From: JANXVV01 sp038230975 | GTDB lineage: Bacteria; Planctomycetota; Phycisphaerae; Tepidisphaerales; Tepidisphaeraceae | Direction: 5' to 3' | NCBI GenBank assembly: GCA_038230975.1 | Contig: JBBRMF010000116.1 | Coordinates: forward strand, 1 to 15,049 | Length of the DNA: 15,049 nucleotides | Translations under genes and position numbers: made by a program | Notes under the pieces: generated by a model | Told to the model about the DNA's origin: nothing | Database searches by the model: none | What the model saw: only the letters and a program-made list of their open reading frames with translations | Shown here: one piece after another, positions 14,666 through 15,049 of the stretch | How positions within the stretch are numbered: the first letter of the stretch is position 1 | How the letters are laid out: each line of letters opens with the position of its first letter

Positions 14666-15049
14666 ACGCGCATCGTCTCATCCACGATGTTTCATCGCAA
14701 TAGCGATCGTCATAATAGTGGATGGAAAGGAGCGTGACATTTCCGGTGTGCCCGATTTTTCCCTCCCCCGGACTTTGACGAGATCCGTCGAGTCGTACTT
14801 CTGGAGAGGGGCTGGTACCCGCCGATCTTGTCACGCATCCACAAAAAAAGACGGAGGCGTGCAGAATTGCATGCCTCCGTCGCACTTCCCTCGACCGGTC
14901 AATATAACGAGCCTCTTGCAAAACCCCCCGAAGATTGGCGGAACGCCCGCCCTCACGTCTTCAGAGAGCCTGCCTGAGATTGATTGAAAGTGTACCGCGC
15001 TTTGCTCAATCTGTCCAGTGATTTACCCCCCCCCAAGAATATCTGTAAC
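14666..15049. other. Gene-free right end, 384 bp, containing a minus-strand intrinsic terminator
   Basis: No convincing coding sequence is seen on either strand; open frames here extend over the EamA gene or lack family features. The promoter of the EamA gene should lie in 14666-14842 but is not recognisable. The stretch 14882-15049 could be the 3' part of a transcript from the right that ends at the terminator. It contains a stem-like pair AGATTGA/TCAATCT (around 14978-15013), a palindrome GACCGGTC (14893-14900), and a run of nine C at 15026-15034. Confidence 0.7.
14843..14881 (-). terminator. Strong rho-independent terminator, minus strand
   Basis: A 14-bp stem (14850-14863 with 14868-14881), broken only by one G-T pair, has a 4-nt loop. 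Read on the minus strand it is GC-rich at its base (GACGGAGGC) and is followed at once by seven T (14843-14849). This is a textbook intrinsic terminator for a transcript arriving from the right, not for any annotated gene in this window. Read on the plus strand there is no T-tract after the stem. Confidence 0.9.

Noticed and set aside
14734..14778. A GTG mini-frame of 14 residues behind AAAGGAG on the plus strand
   Set aside because: The good Shine-Dalgarno-like sequence is only 1 nt from the GTG, the peptide shows no leader-peptide logic such as runs of one amino acid, and no plus-strand gene follows.
14376..14987. Long frames (203 codons plus, 167 codons minus) covering the start of the EamA gene and the right end
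   Set aside because: Both overlap the N-terminal part of a clear EamA protein, lack conserved segments, and run through the terminator hairpin.
15026..15034. Run of nine C near the right edge
   Set aside because: Could be a phase-variable tract, but no reading frame uses it and it may equally be a sequencing or assembly feature.
1..15049. CRISPR array, tRNA/rRNA gene or transposase
   Set aside because: No regularly spaced direct repeats, cloverleaf-like or rRNA-like segments, or transposase motifs were seen on either strand.

Overview
The window most likely comes from a member of the Planctomycetota, or less likely another PVC-superphylum bacterium. The main evidence is the tandem pair of a PSCyt1/DUF1549/DUF1553 cytochrome-type protein and a Tat-exported DUF1501 protein. 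This pair is greatly expanded in planctomycetes and rare outside the PVC group. Base composition is moderate. Most genes are short transcription units on alternating strands, separated by palindrome-rich gaps, as expected for a chromosomal housekeeping/accessory region. I see no tRNA, rRNA, CRISPR array, transposase or phage gene.

Layout, left to right. Positions 1-753 (+) hold the 3' part of a probable P-loop kinase / nucleoside 2-deoxyribosyltransferase-like fusion. Converging on it is a minus-strand operon (5325 to 769): a 1030-aa PSCyt1-DUF1549-DUF1553 protein followed, 3 nt after its stop, by a DUF1501 protein. A 364-bp divergent intergenic region (5326-5689) is filled by an unusual run of seven consecutive hairpins. 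The plus strand then carries a serine beta-lactamase-family hydrolase, a LOG-family (lysine decarboxylase-like) phosphoribohydrolase, a TonB-like membrane-anchored protein, queE (8 nt after the TonB-like gene) and a stand-alone response-regulator receiver domain. Convergent to that is a small coiled-coil protein of unknown function.

From 13531 down to 10844 there is a tight minus-strand cluster: a secreted esterase of the enterochelin-esterase type, then two adjacent, mutually homologous DNA-polymerase-beta-type nucleotidyltransferases (COG3541/RlaP-like), with gaps of 9 and 12 nt. These tandem paralogues are the most unusual protein-coding feature. Each appears to deviate from the family active site at a different position. 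Further right are a 71-bp imperfect inverted-repeat element, an EamA-family drug/metabolite transporter (minus), and a gene-free end that contains a strong minus-strand intrinsic terminator with no visible gene to serve.

How the genes work together: the PSCyt1/DUF1501 pair is presumably one exported functional unit, and the two nucleotidyltransferases are presumably expressed together, possibly with the esterase. The remaining neighbours look like independent functions. Several enzymes act on nucleotides or nucleosides (the NDT-like fusion, the LOG protein, QueE and the nucleotidyltransferases), but they lie on different strands and in different units, so I do not claim a single pathway.
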